In this document: piece by piece, positions 24,468 through 33,812 of the stretch
Layout of the letters: every line of letters starts with the position of its first letter
How positions within the stretch are numbered: the stretch's first letter is position 1
Origin: an uncultured bacterium
GTDB taxonomy: Bacteria > Elusimicrobiota > Elusimicrobia > Elusimicrobiales > Elusimicrobiaceae
Direction of reading: 5' to 3'
Assembly (NCBI GenBank): GCA_949296525.1
Contig: CASFOP010000002.1
Coordinates: 1-64,000, forward strand
Length of the DNA stretch: 64,000 nucleotides
Notes under the pieces: model-generated
The model's database searches: none
What the model was told of the DNA's origin: nothing
Seen by the model: the letters and a program-made list of their open reading frames with translations, nothing else
Position numbers and translations under genes: made by a program

Positions 24468-25549
24468 TATTTTTTGGCTTTATTCTCTTTGGCCTTTAAC
24501 GCGGCGACTTTTTTATCCTCATCCTGCAGGAATTTGACGTAATTGGTCGCTTTGCGTTTTTTCCACGCGCCCTTGTGATACCCATATCCGATAATCAGCG
24601 GGATCAGCGTGGTGCATTCGCCGTATACCATTTGTTCCAGCGCGGTGGACACTTTGCCCCAGCTGGAGGCCTCTTTGAGCGTAGAGCCGGACAGGGCGCC
24701 GTCGCGCTCGTCGGCCACGGTGATTTGCACGGCGTATTTGTGCATCGGAATTTCCGCACCCAAAATTTCGGCCGCCACCACCGTGTCCTGGGCAAAGTTC
24801 TTCGGCACGCCGCCGGAGAACATCATCAGGCCGGTTTCTTTGGCTTTGATTTTGATTTTGGTCAGCTCCAGGAAATCTTTGGCGCTGTCAATGGACACAT
24901 GCGCCGTCGGATGTTCGGTCTGGTGCGCCACAAAGCCGAAACCCGCGGAGCAGTCGGAAAAAGCCGGCACGAATATGGGCACGCCGTATTTGTAGGCATT
25001 GTACACGACGCTGTCTTTGCCTTTTTTGTTTTTCTCCAGCCATTTGCCCATTTCCCAGATAAATTCGCGGGAAGAGTACGGGCGGGGCTCCAGGGAGTTG
25101 CAGATTTTGTGCACGGTTTCGTCGCACTCTTTCAGTTCGTCTTCGTTGATGTAGGTGTCGTAGATGCGGTCAATGTGCAAATCGCGCAATAAATTGTCGT
25201 CGGCGTTGTGCTGGCTGCCCAAATAGTGTTTATAGCCCAGGGCTTCAAAAAAGTCCTGGTCTACAATGTTGGCGCCGTTGGAAACAATGGCGTCCACCAT
25301 TTTGTTTTGAATCATATCCACAATGATTTTTTTCAAACCGGCGGAAATCAAAGAGCCGGCAATGCACAAAATGACGGAGCAGTTTTTGTCGGACAACATC
25401 TGGTGGTAGATTTTGCTGGCGCGGGCCAGATCGCGGGAGGAATACGCCATGTTTTCAAACGCTTCCACCATGGGAACCACATTGTATTTTTTCATATCAA
25501 TGTGTTTGATGGTGCCTTTGAGGAAGTCTTTTTGCGTGAGTTTTGCCAT
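24467..25549 (-). CDS. Deoxyhypusine synthase-like protein (possible homospermidine synthase)
   Basis: 360 residues covering the deoxyhypusine synthase fold: IAGSLISAGLKKIIVDMIQNKMVDAIVSNGANIVDQD near residue 65-100, VPIFVPAFSDCSAGFGF, and the C-terminal ASSWGKVSTALEQMV block with a Lys in the region of the family's catalytic Lys. Bacteria lack eIF5A, so this is not making hypusine; related bacterial enzymes transfer an aminobutyl group from spermidine to putrescine or other amines. The window also encodes arginine decarboxylase and agmatinase, which would supply putrescine. The Lys-rich C-terminal tail is unusual. First gene of the series that runs to guaD. Confidence 0.82.
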   Translation of the reverse strand: MAKLTQKDFLKGTIKHIDMKKYNVVPMVEAFENMAYSSRDLARASKIYHQMLSDKNCSVILCIAGSLISAGLKKIIVDMIQNKMVDAIVSNGANIVDQDFFEALGYKHYLGSQHNADDNLLRDLHIDRIYDTYINEDELKECDETVHKICNSLEPRPYSSREFIWEMGKWLEKNKKGKDSVVYNAYKYGVPIFVPAFSDCSAGFGFVAHQTEHPTAHVSIDSAKDFLELTKIKIKAKETGLMMFSGGVPKNFAQDTVVAAEILGAEIPMHKYAVQITVADERDGALSGSTLKEASSWGKVSTALEQMVYGECTTLIPLIIGYGYHKGAWKKRKATNYVKFLQDEDKKVAALKAKENKAKK

Positions 25550-25722
25550 TTTTTGTTACACCTCTGCATGTGGAGATATGCGCCGCAAAAACGGCGCGTT
25601 TTTTTGTTTTTTTTCTTTTAATAAATTATATGAAAATTTCGCGGTTTTTCATAGTAAAATATAAGAAAATGCGCATGCGGAAAAACAAGCGTTTTTTCCC
25701 ATTGTTTTAAAGGAGCGTTTTT

Positions 25723-26970
25723 ATGTATCCCGAACTGCAAAAACAAGACCCCGAAGTTTTCGCCGCCGTGGCGGCCGAGCTGCACCGCCAGCGCACCAAG
25801 CTAGAGCTGATTGCGTCGGAAAATTTTACCTCGCTGGCCGTCATGCAGGCCCAGGGCTCGGTGCTGACCAATAAATACGCCGAAGGTTACCCCGCCAAAC
25901 GTTATTACGGCGGCTGCGAATTTGTGGACCGGGCCGAAACCCTGGCCATAGAACGCGCCAAAAAAATCTTCGGCGCAGAGCACGCCAATGTGCAGCCGCA
26001 TTCCGGCGCGCAGGCCAACATGGCCGTATACGTCGCATTGGTTAAACCCGGAGACACCGTGCTGGGGCTGAACCTGTCGCACGGCGGGCACCTGACGCAC
26101 GGGCACCCCATGAATTTTTCGGGAAAATATTTTAACATCGTGGCCATGAATGTGCGACCCGACACCGAAGAAATTGATTATGACGAAGCCGCCGCTTTGG
26201 CCCTGCAGCACAAACCCAAACTGATTATGGCGGGAGCTTCCAACTATTCGCGCGTGTTTGACTGGAAACGCCTGCGCGAAATAGCCGATTCCTGCGGGGC
26301 ATATCTGGCCTGCGACGTGGCGCATTATGCGGGCCTGATTGCCGCCGGGGAATACCCAAACCCCGTCCCGTATGCCGACGTGGTAACCACCACCACGCAT
26401 AAAACCCTGCGCGGGCCGCGCGGCGGGCTGATTTTGTGCAAAGAAAATCTGGCCAAAGCCATTAATTCGGCCGTGTTCCCGGGCGTACAGGGCGGGCCGC
26501 TGATGCACGTCATTGCGGCCAAAGCCGTATGCTTCGGCGAAGCCTTAAAGCCGGAATTTAAAGCCTACCAGCACCAGGTGGTGTTAAACGCCAAAGCGCT
26601 GGCGCAGGCTTTGAAAGACAAAGGCTACCGGCTAGTGGCCGGAGGAACGGACTGTCATGTCATGTGCATAGACCTGCGCTCCAAAGGGCTGACGGGCAAA
26701 GCCGCCGAAGCCGCCCTGGACAAAGCCGGCATTACCGCCAACAAAAACACCATTCCGTTTGACCCCGAAAAACCGTTTGTCACCAGCGGGCTGCGCCTGG
26801 GCACGCCGGCGGTCACCACGCGCGGGATGAAAGAAGCGGATATGCAACAGGTGGCGCAGTTTATTGACGATGCGATTGCACATCATGACGATGACGCCTA
26901 TTTGGCCCGCAAAGCCAAAGAGGTGGAAACCTTCCTGCAGGCTTTTCCGCTGTATCCGCAGCTGGGCTAA
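25723..26970 (+). CDS. glyA: Serine hydroxymethyltransferase
   Basis: PLP enzyme that interconverts serine and glycine and supplies one-carbon units on tetrahydrofolate. 415 residues. [33 protein letters not shown] at about 32-64 and the PLP Lys in [14 protein letters not shown] (about 219-232) are canonical. AAAGGAGCG precedes ATG. Stand-alone gene with a terminator. Confidence 0.97.
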   Translation: MYPELQKQDPEVFAAVAAELHRQRTKLELIASENFTSLAVMQAQGSVLTNKYAEGYPAKRYYGGCEFVDRAETLAIERAKKIFGAEHANVQPHSGAQANMAVYVALVKPGDTVLGLNLSHGGHLTHGHPMNFSGKYFNIVAMNVRPDTEEIDYDEAAALALQHKPKLIMAGASNYSRVFDWKRLREIADSCGAYLACDVAHYAGLIAAGEYPNPVPYADVVTTTTHKTLRGPRGGLILCKENLAKAINSAVFPGVQGGPLMHVIAAKAVCFGEALKPEFKAYQHQVVLNAKALAQALKDKGYRLVAGGTDCHVMCIDLRSKGLTGKAAEAALDKAGITANKNTIPFDPEKPFVTSGLRLGTPAVTTRGMKEADMQQVAQFIDDAIAHHDDDAYLARKAKEVETFLQAFPLYPQLG

Positions 26971-26993
26971 ATCCCGGCAACATCTATGCATAC

Positions 26994-27024
26994 GCAGCCC
27001 CGGGATTCCGGGGCTGCTTTTTTT
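26994..27024 (+). terminator. Terminator after glyA
   Basis: GCAGCCCCGG/CCGGGGCTGC with a 4-base loop, followed by seven T. Confidence 0.92.
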
Positions 27025-27086
27025 AAAAACAGGAAAGTTGCCTTGCCGCGGCGAAAGCCTTTCAACAAAGGCCTCATAAAATGAAA

Positions 27087-27113
27087 ATGCGGGGCCGGTA
27101 CCCCGCCCCGCAT
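27087..27113 (-). terminator. Terminator of the M3 peptidase-coaW-TPR operon
   Basis: ATGCGGGGC/GCCCCGCAT stem, nine-base loop, followed on the minus strand by TTTCATTTTATG. Lies 22 bases past the TPR gene. Confidence 0.8.
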
Positions 27114-27134
27114 TGTAAAATACCGTCCGGCGTT

Positions 27135-28502
27135 TTAATCTGTCAGCAATAAAGACCCGTCCACGGCGCTGCAAACCGTAAACCCATAGGAATGGTATTC
27201 CTCCACCATGCGGTTGCGCGGCAGGCGGATATTCGGCTGGCGCCGTGCGCGGTAATGCGCCACATAATAGTAAGCGACCCCTTTGGTAGGATCAGCTGTT
27301 TCCCCGGCGGGGACAAAATAGCGCGTATCGCTCCCTGTCTTAAGAACATACAGGCCCATATCCTGGCGAAGCGTCTTTTCCGAACAATTACTCTGTTTTG
27401 TAACAAAAGCCAGTTCGGCTTCAGATATTTCCGTATAGCCGTTCCTGTACAGCTCTTCCACCCGGGCAGCCAGCCCGGCCAGCTCCTGCGGGGTGGGAGG
27501 CACGCTTTCATCCGGCAGCAAAAACTCCTTGCGGCCACGCAGCGCCTCGTTGTACACATAAAAGCCGCTGTTTGTGAGTGTGTTGTCCGGCAGGAAAATT
27601 TTTTCCCCTTTTTTATCGCGCAGTTTAAAAACGTCTTTGGCCGGCACTTTCATTTTTTGAAAAACCGCCACGGCATCCTGCCCGATCTGCTGTTCAAGCG
27701 CATTGTATCCATTAAGCGTTAAAACATCCCGGGCGAAGTCCGTCCCTTTAAACAAAGTTACAATATAATCTGTGGGAGGGGTTTTGTATTTGCCTTTTAA
27801 ATAGTCCAGTCCGCCGCGCTGTTCAGCGGAATGGATTTTCCGGAACAAATTTCTGTCCTCCTCAGACAGAGTTTGTTTGTCCGGCGATACGGCGTAACGC
27901 TGTTTTAACGCGTCCAACATTTCCTCATCTGTAAAATAAGCGGGCTCCAAAGCTGTTAAATGCCGGCGGGCCACCACATTCAGCGGCTCCACAGCCAAAG
28001 CTACTTTATATGCCCGGGCCGCCTCCTGGATATTTCCCCGGTTTTCCAAAATAACGGCCTTACCCACCAAAGAATTGACATATGCTTTATTATATTCCAA
28101 AGACTTCTCATAATACTTCATGGCGTCATTGGTTCGGTTCTGCTTAAATGCAATATCCCCCAACATGGAATAAGTGTACGACCAATACGGCGAAGTGCGC
28201 GGCATATTTTTTATAGCACGCAAAAAATAGGCCTCCGCCGCGGATAAGTGGTTTTGCTCCATAGCCACCCCTCCCAGACTGAGCAGGGTGTCCACATTAT
28301 CCGGGTCCAGTTTTAGACAGCGTTCAAAAGTTTTACGGGCCGGCTCATAATCGCGCCGGGGGAAGGTTTTTTGTTGCTGCGAAACAAACTCTTGTTTCCC
28401 TTTTTCCAGACAGGACGCCAGTGAATCTTGCGCCCCCTGCGCAGAAACAGCCAGAAAACAAAAGGCAAGACTAAGCAGCAAAATCGGTTTTATATAAGGC
28501 AT
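27135..28502 (-). CDS. Secreted TPR protein of unknown function
   Basis: 455 residues. Signal peptide about 1-23 (LLLSLAFCFLAVSAQGAQ). TPR-type helical repeats fill about residues 45-200, with the repeat pattern LDPDNVDTLLSLGGVAMEQNHLSAAEAYFLRAI and again YYEKSLEYNKAYVNSLVGKA. The C-terminal half (about 230-455) has no repeats and no recognised domain. It is periplasmic or surface-located by prediction. Its start overlaps the preceding synthase gene by 32 bases, so it is the last member of a four-gene operon. Confidence 0.75.
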   Translation of the reverse strand: MPYIKPILLLSLAFCFLAVSAQGAQDSLASCLEKGKQEFVSQQQKTFPRRDYEPARKTFERCLKLDPDNVDTLLSLGGVAMEQNHLSAAEAYFLRAIKNMPRTSPYWSYTYSMLGDIAFKQNRTNDAMKYYEKSLEYNKAYVNSLVGKAVILENRGNIQEAARAYKVALAVEPLNVVARRHLTALEPAYFTDEEMLDALKQRYAVSPDKQTLSEEDRNLFRKIHSAEQRGGLDYLKGKYKTPPTDYIVTLFKGTDFARDVLTLNGYNALEQQIGQDAVAVFQKMKVPAKDVFKLRDKKGEKIFLPDNTLTNSGFYVYNEALRGRKEFLLPDESVPPTPQELAGLAARVEELYRNGYTEISEAELAFVTKQSNCSEKTLRQDMGLYVLKTGSDTRYFVPAGETADPTKGVAYYYVAHYRARRQPNIRLPRNRMVEEYHSYGFTVCSAVDGSLLLTD

Positions 28503-29295
28503 ATATACATTGCAGGGCTTTTTCCGCCTTGGACAGCTTGACGGGGCGGATGAATTCGAAACCCGTTTTTTCTATTTTAGCAAGATTTGTACGATAGACG
28601 GAACCCATCACGCGGCAGGGCAGCGTTTTACGGGCGGGAAGCTTGCGCAAAATTTCGCCTGCACGGCGGTAGAAATCTTTGTCTTTCTGCGCCAGCTCGG
28701 CCAAAACAGCGGCCAGGCGCGCGGGATTTTGGTTTTGCAATACGTCCTGGCGGCTCAGACCGTGTTTAGCCAGTAAATCTTCCGGCAGGTACACGCGGCC
28801 CAGGGCGGCGTCTTCATGCACATCACGCACAATATTGGTCAGCTGTACGGCAAAACCCAGCGCGCGGGCCAACTCCTGCGCCTGCGGGCCTTTAATACCC
28901 AAAATATCCAGCGTGGCCAGTCCCACAATGCCCGCCACGCGCCACAAGTACCACTGAAGTTCTTCAAAATCTTTATATGCCCGTCCCTGTACGTCCGCTT
29001 CCATTCCTTCTATTAACAGCAAGAAACGGTCCTGCGTCATGCCGTACTGCGGAGCCATACGGGCTATGTCTTGGCCCAGCGGGGTTTGGGCTTTGCCGTT
29101 AAAAGCCCGGAAGATTTCTTCTTTCCATAAGGCCAGCTCCGCCAAGCGATCTTTTACGTCCGGCTCATCGGCAATGTCATCCATCAGGCGGCAAAAAGCA
29201 TAATAGACGGCCAACGCTTCGCGGCGGCGTTTACATAAAAATAAAAACGCCGGCCCGAAGCTGGATTTTTTATAAGAATTTTTATCCGCGTTCAT
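28471..29295 (-). CDS. Squalene/phytoene synthase family protein
   Basis: 274 residues from ATG 29295, which overlaps the coaW stop. Head-to-head prenyl synthase features: the first Asp-rich motif DDIADEPD (about 40-47), YLWRVAGIVG, and the second motif NIVRDVHEDAALGRVYLP (about 152-169). Such enzymes join two farnesyl or geranylgeranyl diphosphates. No desaturase, HpnE or cyclase gene is in the window, so squalene, presqualene or phytoene product cannot be decided. The longer reading to 29415 would run into coaW and has no ribosome site. Confidence 0.87.
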   Translation of the reverse strand: MNADKNSYKKSSFGPAFLFLCKRRREALAVYYAFCRLMDDIADEPDVKDRLAELALWKEEIFRAFNGKAQTPLGQDIARMAPQYGMTQDRFLLLIEGMEADVQGRAYKDFEELQWYLWRVAGIVGLATLDILGIKGPQAQELARALGFAVQLTNIVRDVHEDAALGRVYLPEDLLAKHGLSRQDVLQNQNPARLAAVLAELAQKDKDFYRRAGEILRKLPARKTLPCRVMGSVYRTNLAKIEKTGFEFIRPVKLSKAEKALQCIYALYKTDFAA

Positions 29296-30130
29296 TTTTC
29301 TGCCCGTTTTTAAAAATATAAGACAGCGCCGCGCCGGTGGCCGTGGCATAAATGGAATGCTGCGGAATGATAAATTTGATTTTATACAGCCGCTCCACCT
29401 GTTTAAATAGCACATTGGCGCAGGGCACCGTGCTGAGCGTGCCGGTCACGATAACGTCTTTTATCCCATCCTGGCGGCAGGCAAACACAGCCAGCATGCC
29501 GATGGTCTGAAACACCATATTCAGCACGCCGCGCGCCAAATCCTCCGGCGTAACTCCGTCGGACATTTTGCCGAAGTTGGACGCCGTTGCGTCCGGCGTC
29601 AGCGTGGAAATATCTCCCGCGCTGATATCGGAAATATTTAAATCCACCTTTTTCAAATCACCTTTGTGGGCCATTTCCACCACGGTTTCAAAAGAACGGG
29701 CATTACACAGCCGGCCGCATAAACCCAGCACCGTGCCGCCGCCCACGCCGGACCCGCCGATATGGCGTATGCCGTCTTTATCGGCGCGCACAAACGCCGT
29801 GCCCGTGCCCATGCTGATAATGAGGCCCTCTTTTTTATGAGACAGCGCCAGGCCGCCCAGGCCGATGGCTTCAAACTCGTCCACCTTATGCGTGGAAATG
29901 CCGTAAATATTTTCTTTAAACAATGCAGATCCCACGCCGGTCAGCAAAATTTGTTTGACCTGGGACAGGGACAGTTTATTTTCGTTGACAAATTTTCCTA
30001 ATGCACCGTAGGCCGAGGTCAGCGGGTCGGCCGCTTCCACCATCAGGCGGCCGATAAGTTTGCCGTCCTCAAAATACCCTACGATTTTGGTGGTGGAACC
30101 ACCTACGTCTATACCGATAATGACGTTCAT
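29282..30130 (-). CDS. coaW: Type II pantothenate kinase
   Basis: 282 residues of the acetate/sugar kinase-Hsp70-actin ATPase fold: phosphate-1 loop GIDVGGSTTKIVGY at 6-19, a Gly-rich GTGTAFVRAD, and HIGGSGVGGGTVLGLCG (about 123-139) as in eukaryotic-type/staphylococcal PanK. It phosphorylates pantothenate, the first step to CoA; coaD is in the same window. Type II PanK escapes CoA feedback in Staphylococcus; control here is not known. Four-base overlap with the M3 peptidase gene. Confidence 0.88.
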   Translation of the reverse strand: MNVIIGIDVGGSTTKIVGYFEDGKLIGRLMVEAADPLTSAYGALGKFVNENKLSLSQVKQILLTGVGSALFKENIYGISTHKVDEFEAIGLGGLALSHKKEGLIISMGTGTAFVRADKDGIRHIGGSGVGGGTVLGLCGRLCNARSFETVVEMAHKGDLKKVDLNISDISAGDISTLTPDATASNFGKMSDGVTPEDLARGVLNMVFQTIGMLAVFACRQDGIKDVIVTGTLSTVPCANVLFKQVERLYKIKFIIPQHSIYATATGAALSYIFKNGQKNERG

Positions 30131-32166
30131 TTGTCATCCTCCAGCCCGATGGATTTGAGGAACGGGGTGATGCTTTCTTTGCGGCCCAGGAAGTTCTGCA
30201 CCATTTGTTCTTCTTCCACGGTGCCGCCTTTTTCCAACACTTCGCGGCGGAATTTCAGGCCCGTCTGCACATCAAATACGCCGTTCTTTTCAAACTCGCC
30301 GAAAAAGTCCTGCGCGATGACTTCCGACCACAAATACCCATAATACCCCGCGTCATACCCGCCCATAATATGCCCGAAAGACGCCTGCGGATAGGTGCCT
30401 TTAGTCAGCGGCAGGCCGCGGATTTTTTTGGTCAGGGTAAAATAGGTTTTCGTGGTGTCGGGGGTTTTGGAAGCGGTGTGCAGCTTCATGTCATACTGTG
30501 CAAAAAAGTCCTGGCGCAAATACGTGCCGCCGGCGCCGAAATTTTTGGCCGCAATCATTTTTTCAATCATTTCATCGGGCAGCGGCTCGCCGGTTTTGTA
30601 ATGTTTGCTGATTTTTTTGAGCACCTGCGGGTTCCAGGCCCAACGCTCCAGCATTTGGCTGGGGGTTTCCACAAAGTCCCAGCTGACGCTGGTGCCGGAC
30701 TGGGAAGAGTAGCGCGCTTTGGTCAGCGCATTGTGCAGCACATGGCCAAATTCATGGAACAGGGTGCTGACTTCGCCATGTTTTAACAGCGACGGCGCAC
30801 CCGCGGCGGGTTTGTTCATATTGGCTACAATGGCTACAAACGGGATTTGCCAGGTACCGTCCTCTTTTTCGTGTCCTTCCACCAAATCAAAGCAGGCCGC
30901 GTGTTTGTATTTGCCTTCGCGCGGATACAAGTCCATATAAAAGTAAGCCACCAGCACGCCGTCGTCCTTATTGACGATTTTAAAGGCTTTTACGTCCGGA
31001 TGCCAGACGGGAATGTCGGCCGGCTCAAAAGCGATGCCGAACAAATTGCCGAACAAATCCAGCATGCCGTCTATGACTACGTCCGAAGGGAAATATTCTT
31101 TAATCAGTTCAGGGTCCACGTCCAGGTTTTCTTTTTTGTATTTATTGGCCCAGTAGCCGCTTTCGTACGGATACAGTGTGCGGCTTTTGCTGCCCTTCTT
31201 TTCGTTTTTATACGCAATCAGGTTTTTGTCCTCTTCTTTGGACATGGGTTTGAGGCGCTTTTGCAAATCCTTTAAAAACTTTTCCACCGTTTCGGGGTTT
31301 TTAGCCATGCGGTTTTCCAGTTTTAGCTGTGCATGGTTTTTATAGCCCAGCAGCTGTGCAATTTGGCGGCGCAGGGTCAGGGTTTTTTCCAGCAACTCCA
31401 CATTTTCCGCTCCGCCGCGGCGGTTGTATTTATATTCCAGTTCTTTGCGCGCTTCGTCACTTTCGGAGTTGAGCATAAAAGGCACATAGTCGGGGTAATC
31501 CAGGGTCACACGGTATTTGCCTTCGGGCGTTTTTTCCAACTTATTTTTGTAATCTTCTCCCAAACCGGCCAGCTGTTCTTCGGTTACGTCCAGATAATCT
31601 TTATATTCCTGTATATTCTTGTCAAACTGGATAATGTACTGCGCTTTTTCTTTGTTTAACTTTTTAAACGTTTCCAAATCTTCATCATTTAATTCCATAC
31701 CGCTGTTTTTAAAACCAGTCATCATGTCCTTAAGCAGCAGCGCCTGGTCCGGCTCCAGCTGCGGTTTGGTGTCGGCATAGGCTTTAATGGCGCGGTACAC
31801 GTCGCGCCGGGTGGCGATATCCACCATATGCTGGCTCATCTGCATTTGCAAGGCCAGGGCCGCGTCGCGGAAATTTTTATCCGTAGACACATAGGAAAGA
31901 AAACCGCTCATGCCCAGCGCGTCGCCGTAGCGTTCAAAAGCGCGCTCATAGCCCAGCACCGTGTTGTCAAACGTGCGCTGGTTGTCAGCAATAGCCACCA
32001 GAGAGTCCAAATCTTTTTCCAGACGGGCGCGGGCAGCCGCTTCGGCCGGGGCCAGCTCCTCCGCTTTATAGTCAAAATGCAAAACGCCGTCTCTGAACAT
32101 GTTCTCCATAGCATTCGCTCCCGCCGCAGTGGCTAAAATCAAAACTCCGGTCAATACTTTTTTCAT
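30127..32166 (-). CDS. M3-family metallopeptidase with signal peptide
   Basis: 679 residues, the size of thimet oligopeptidase/Dcp enzymes. The zinc site HEFGHVLH (in TLFHEFGHVLHNALT) with the following Glu at WDFVETPSQMLE is intact. Residues 1-19 form a signal peptide (VLTGVLILATAAGANA), so the enzyme is likely periplasmic, unlike most cytosolic M3 peptidases; a role in peptide recycling or nutrition is inferred. First gene of the operon with coaW, the prenyl synthase and the TPR protein. Confidence 0.92.
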   Translation of the reverse strand: MKKVLTGVLILATAAGANAMENMFRDGVLHFDYKAEELAPAEAAARARLEKDLDSLVAIADNQRTFDNTVLGYERAFERYGDALGMSGFLSYVSTDKNFRDAALALQMQMSQHMVDIATRRDVYRAIKAYADTKPQLEPDQALLLKDMMTGFKNSGMELNDEDLETFKKLNKEKAQYIIQFDKNIQEYKDYLDVTEEQLAGLGEDYKNKLEKTPEGKYRVTLDYPDYVPFMLNSESDEARKELEYKYNRRGGAENVELLEKTLTLRRQIAQLLGYKNHAQLKLENRMAKNPETVEKFLKDLQKRLKPMSKEEDKNLIAYKNEKKGSKSRTLYPYESGYWANKYKKENLDVDPELIKEYFPSDVVIDGMLDLFGNLFGIAFEPADIPVWHPDVKAFKIVNKDDGVLVAYFYMDLYPREGKYKHAACFDLVEGHEKEDGTWQIPFVAIVANMNKPAAGAPSLLKHGEVSTLFHEFGHVLHNALTKARYSSQSGTSVSWDFVETPSQMLERWAWNPQVLKKISKHYKTGEPLPDEMIEKMIAAKNFGAGGTYLRQDFFAQYDMKLHTASKTPDTTKTYFTLTKKIRGLPLTKGTYPQASFGHIMGGYDAGYYGYLWSEVIAQDFFGEFEKNGVFDVQTGLKFRREVLEKGGTVEEEQMVQNFLGRKESITPFLKSIGLEDDK

Positions 32167-32302
32167 ATGGAATTAATCCGTTTAATATGTTACACTTAAC
32201 AGACCGGCCAGATGGTTTGCCGACCGGAATATAAATATAACAATGCAAGTTTATTTGTTATAATTTATATTATATTAATTCACGAGGAATTAAGAACCCA
32301 AA

Positions 32303-32857
32303 ATGTACGAACCGTTTGTACCCAAAGAGATATTCCTGACCAAAGGAATCGGCAGACACAAAGAAAAACTGGCGAGCTTTGAAGAAGCTCTGCGCGACGC
32401 CAAAATCGCGCCGTTTAACATTGTGCCTGTATCTAGTATTTTTCCTCCGGGATGCAAAACCATCCCCGTGTCCAAAGGACTGAGCCAGCTGCGCACGGGC
32501 CAAATCCTGCACTGCGTCATCAGCCGCAACACCAGCAATGAATACCGGCGCCTGATTTCCGCTTCCGTCGGTCTGGCTATTCCCAAAGACAATAAAAAAA
32601 CACACGGATATATCTCCGAGCACCACAGCTTCGGTGAAACGGACAAACAGGCCGGTGACTATGCCGAAGATTTGGCCGCGCTGATGCTGTCTACCACCCT
32701 GGGTATTGAGTTTGACAACAACACCACCTGGGACCAAAAAGAAGAAATCTGGAAAATGAGCGGCAAAATCGTACGCACAACCAACATTACGCAGTCTGCC
32801 ATTTGCGTGGAAGGCATGTGGACGACCGTCGTGGCCGCCGCCGTGTTCGTGAAATAA
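32303..32857 (+). CDS. Pyruvoyl-dependent arginine decarboxylase
   Basis: 184 residues. Converts arginine to agmatine. The self-cleavage site is visible as VPVSSIFPPGC (about 49-59): cleavage between the two Ser leaves a pyruvoyl cap on the alpha chain. EHHSFGETDKQAGDYAEDLA is the other conserved block with acidic active-site residues. This PvlArgDC family is found in archaea, Chlamydia and some anaerobic bacteria. Agmatinase begins 11 bases after it, which confirms the pathway. Weak purine-rich ribosome site. Confidence 0.93.
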   Translation: MYEPFVPKEIFLTKGIGRHKEKLASFEEALRDAKIAPFNIVPVSSIFPPGCKTIPVSKGLSQLRTGQILHCVISRNTSNEYRRLISASVGLAIPKDNKKTHGYISEHHSFGETDKQAGDYAEDLAALMLSTTLGIEFDNNTTWDQKEEIWKMSGKIVRTTNITQSAICVEGMWTTVVAAAVFVK

Positions 32858-32868
32858 TCAGGATTGTT

Positions 32869-33756
32869 GTGAGCGATAACGTACAAACCGATAAGTTTAT
32901 GGGGCTAGAGAGCAAGAACAGCTCTCTGGCCCTTTGTAAATTCGCCGTCGTGCCCGTGCCGTTTGAAAAAACGGTTTGCTACGGCCACGGTACGGCCAAA
33001 GGCCCCGCGGCCATTATAGAGGCTTCCACCCAAATAGAACTTTGGGATGAAGAAACAAAAACGGAAACCTGGGAGCAGGGCATTCACACCTGCCCCGCCG
33101 TCAACTGCACCGGCTCCACCGCCAAGGTGTTTAAAGCCATAGACAAAACCGTGCGCGGCATGATGCAGCACAAGCAGTGCATTCCCTTTTACATCGGCGG
33201 GGAGCACACCGTTACACAGGCTTTGGCACAGCCGTATATTGAAGCCCATAAAAATTTGAGCATCCTGCATTTTGACGCGCATGCGGATTTGCGCGAAACC
33301 TTTGAAGGCACGCCGCGCAGCCACGCCTGCGCGCTGTATCCGGCTTCGCGCCAGGTGCCCGTGGTGCAGGTAGGCATACGCAGCGTAGCCAGCGAAGAAA
33401 AACAATATTGCAACGCGGGCAAAGTTACCACGTTTTTTATGCACGAACACCGCGACGTCAACAAACTGATTCCGCAGGTGCTTAAAAAACTGACCGACAC
33501 CGTGTATATTACCATAGACGTGGACGGCTTTGACCCTTCCGTCATTCCGGCCACGGGTACGCCGCAGCCGGGCGGATTCGGCTGGTATGAAGCGCTGGAT
33601 CTGTTCCGCGCGGTCATACAGAAAAAGAACATCGTTGCCGTAGACGTGGTGGAGGCCTGCCAGCGCAAGGCCGACCCTATTACGGAGTTTAACACGGCCA
33701 AGCTGATTTACCGTTTAATGGGATATTTAACGGTAAAAGGACAAAAGAAAAAATAA
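32869..33756 (+). CDS. speB: Agmatinase
   Basis: Hydrolyses agmatine to putrescine and urea. 295 residues from GTG 32869, chosen for the CAGGA site 6 bases upstream; ATG 32899 is an alternative and a longer frame from 32803 overlaps the decarboxylase. Ureohydrolase metal ligands are all present: GGEHTVT (His), DAHADLR (Asp, His, Asp) and DVDGFDPS (Asp, Asp). Operon with the arginine decarboxylase, closed by a terminator. Confidence 0.93.
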   Translation: MSDNVQTDKFMGLESKNSSLALCKFAVVPVPFEKTVCYGHGTAKGPAAIIEASTQIELWDEETKTETWEQGIHTCPAVNCTGSTAKVFKAIDKTVRGMMQHKQCIPFYIGGEHTVTQALAQPYIEAHKNLSILHFDAHADLRETFEGTPRSHACALYPASRQVPVVQVGIRSVASEEKQYCNAGKVTTFFMHEHRDVNKLIPQVLKKLTDTVYITIDVDGFDPSVIPATGTPQPGGFGWYEALDLFRAVIQKKNIVAVDVVEACQRKADPITEFNTAKLIYRLMGYLTVKGQKKK

Positions 33757-33769
33757 GGTTTACCCGTCA

Positions 33770-33799
33770 AAAACCCCGCTCTTTGGAGCGGGGTTTTTT
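33770..33799 (+). terminator. Terminator after speB
   Basis: AAACCCCGCT/AGCGGGGTTT stem with 6-base loop and a run of six T. Confidence 0.92.
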
Positions 33800-33812
33800 G
33801 GTAAATTCCCAA

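Noticed and set aside
32861..32878. Sequence TTGTGAGCGATAAC resembling the lac operator at the speB start
   Set aside because: It is one base short of the operator, not palindromic, and coincides with the GTG start and first codons of speB; no LacI context.
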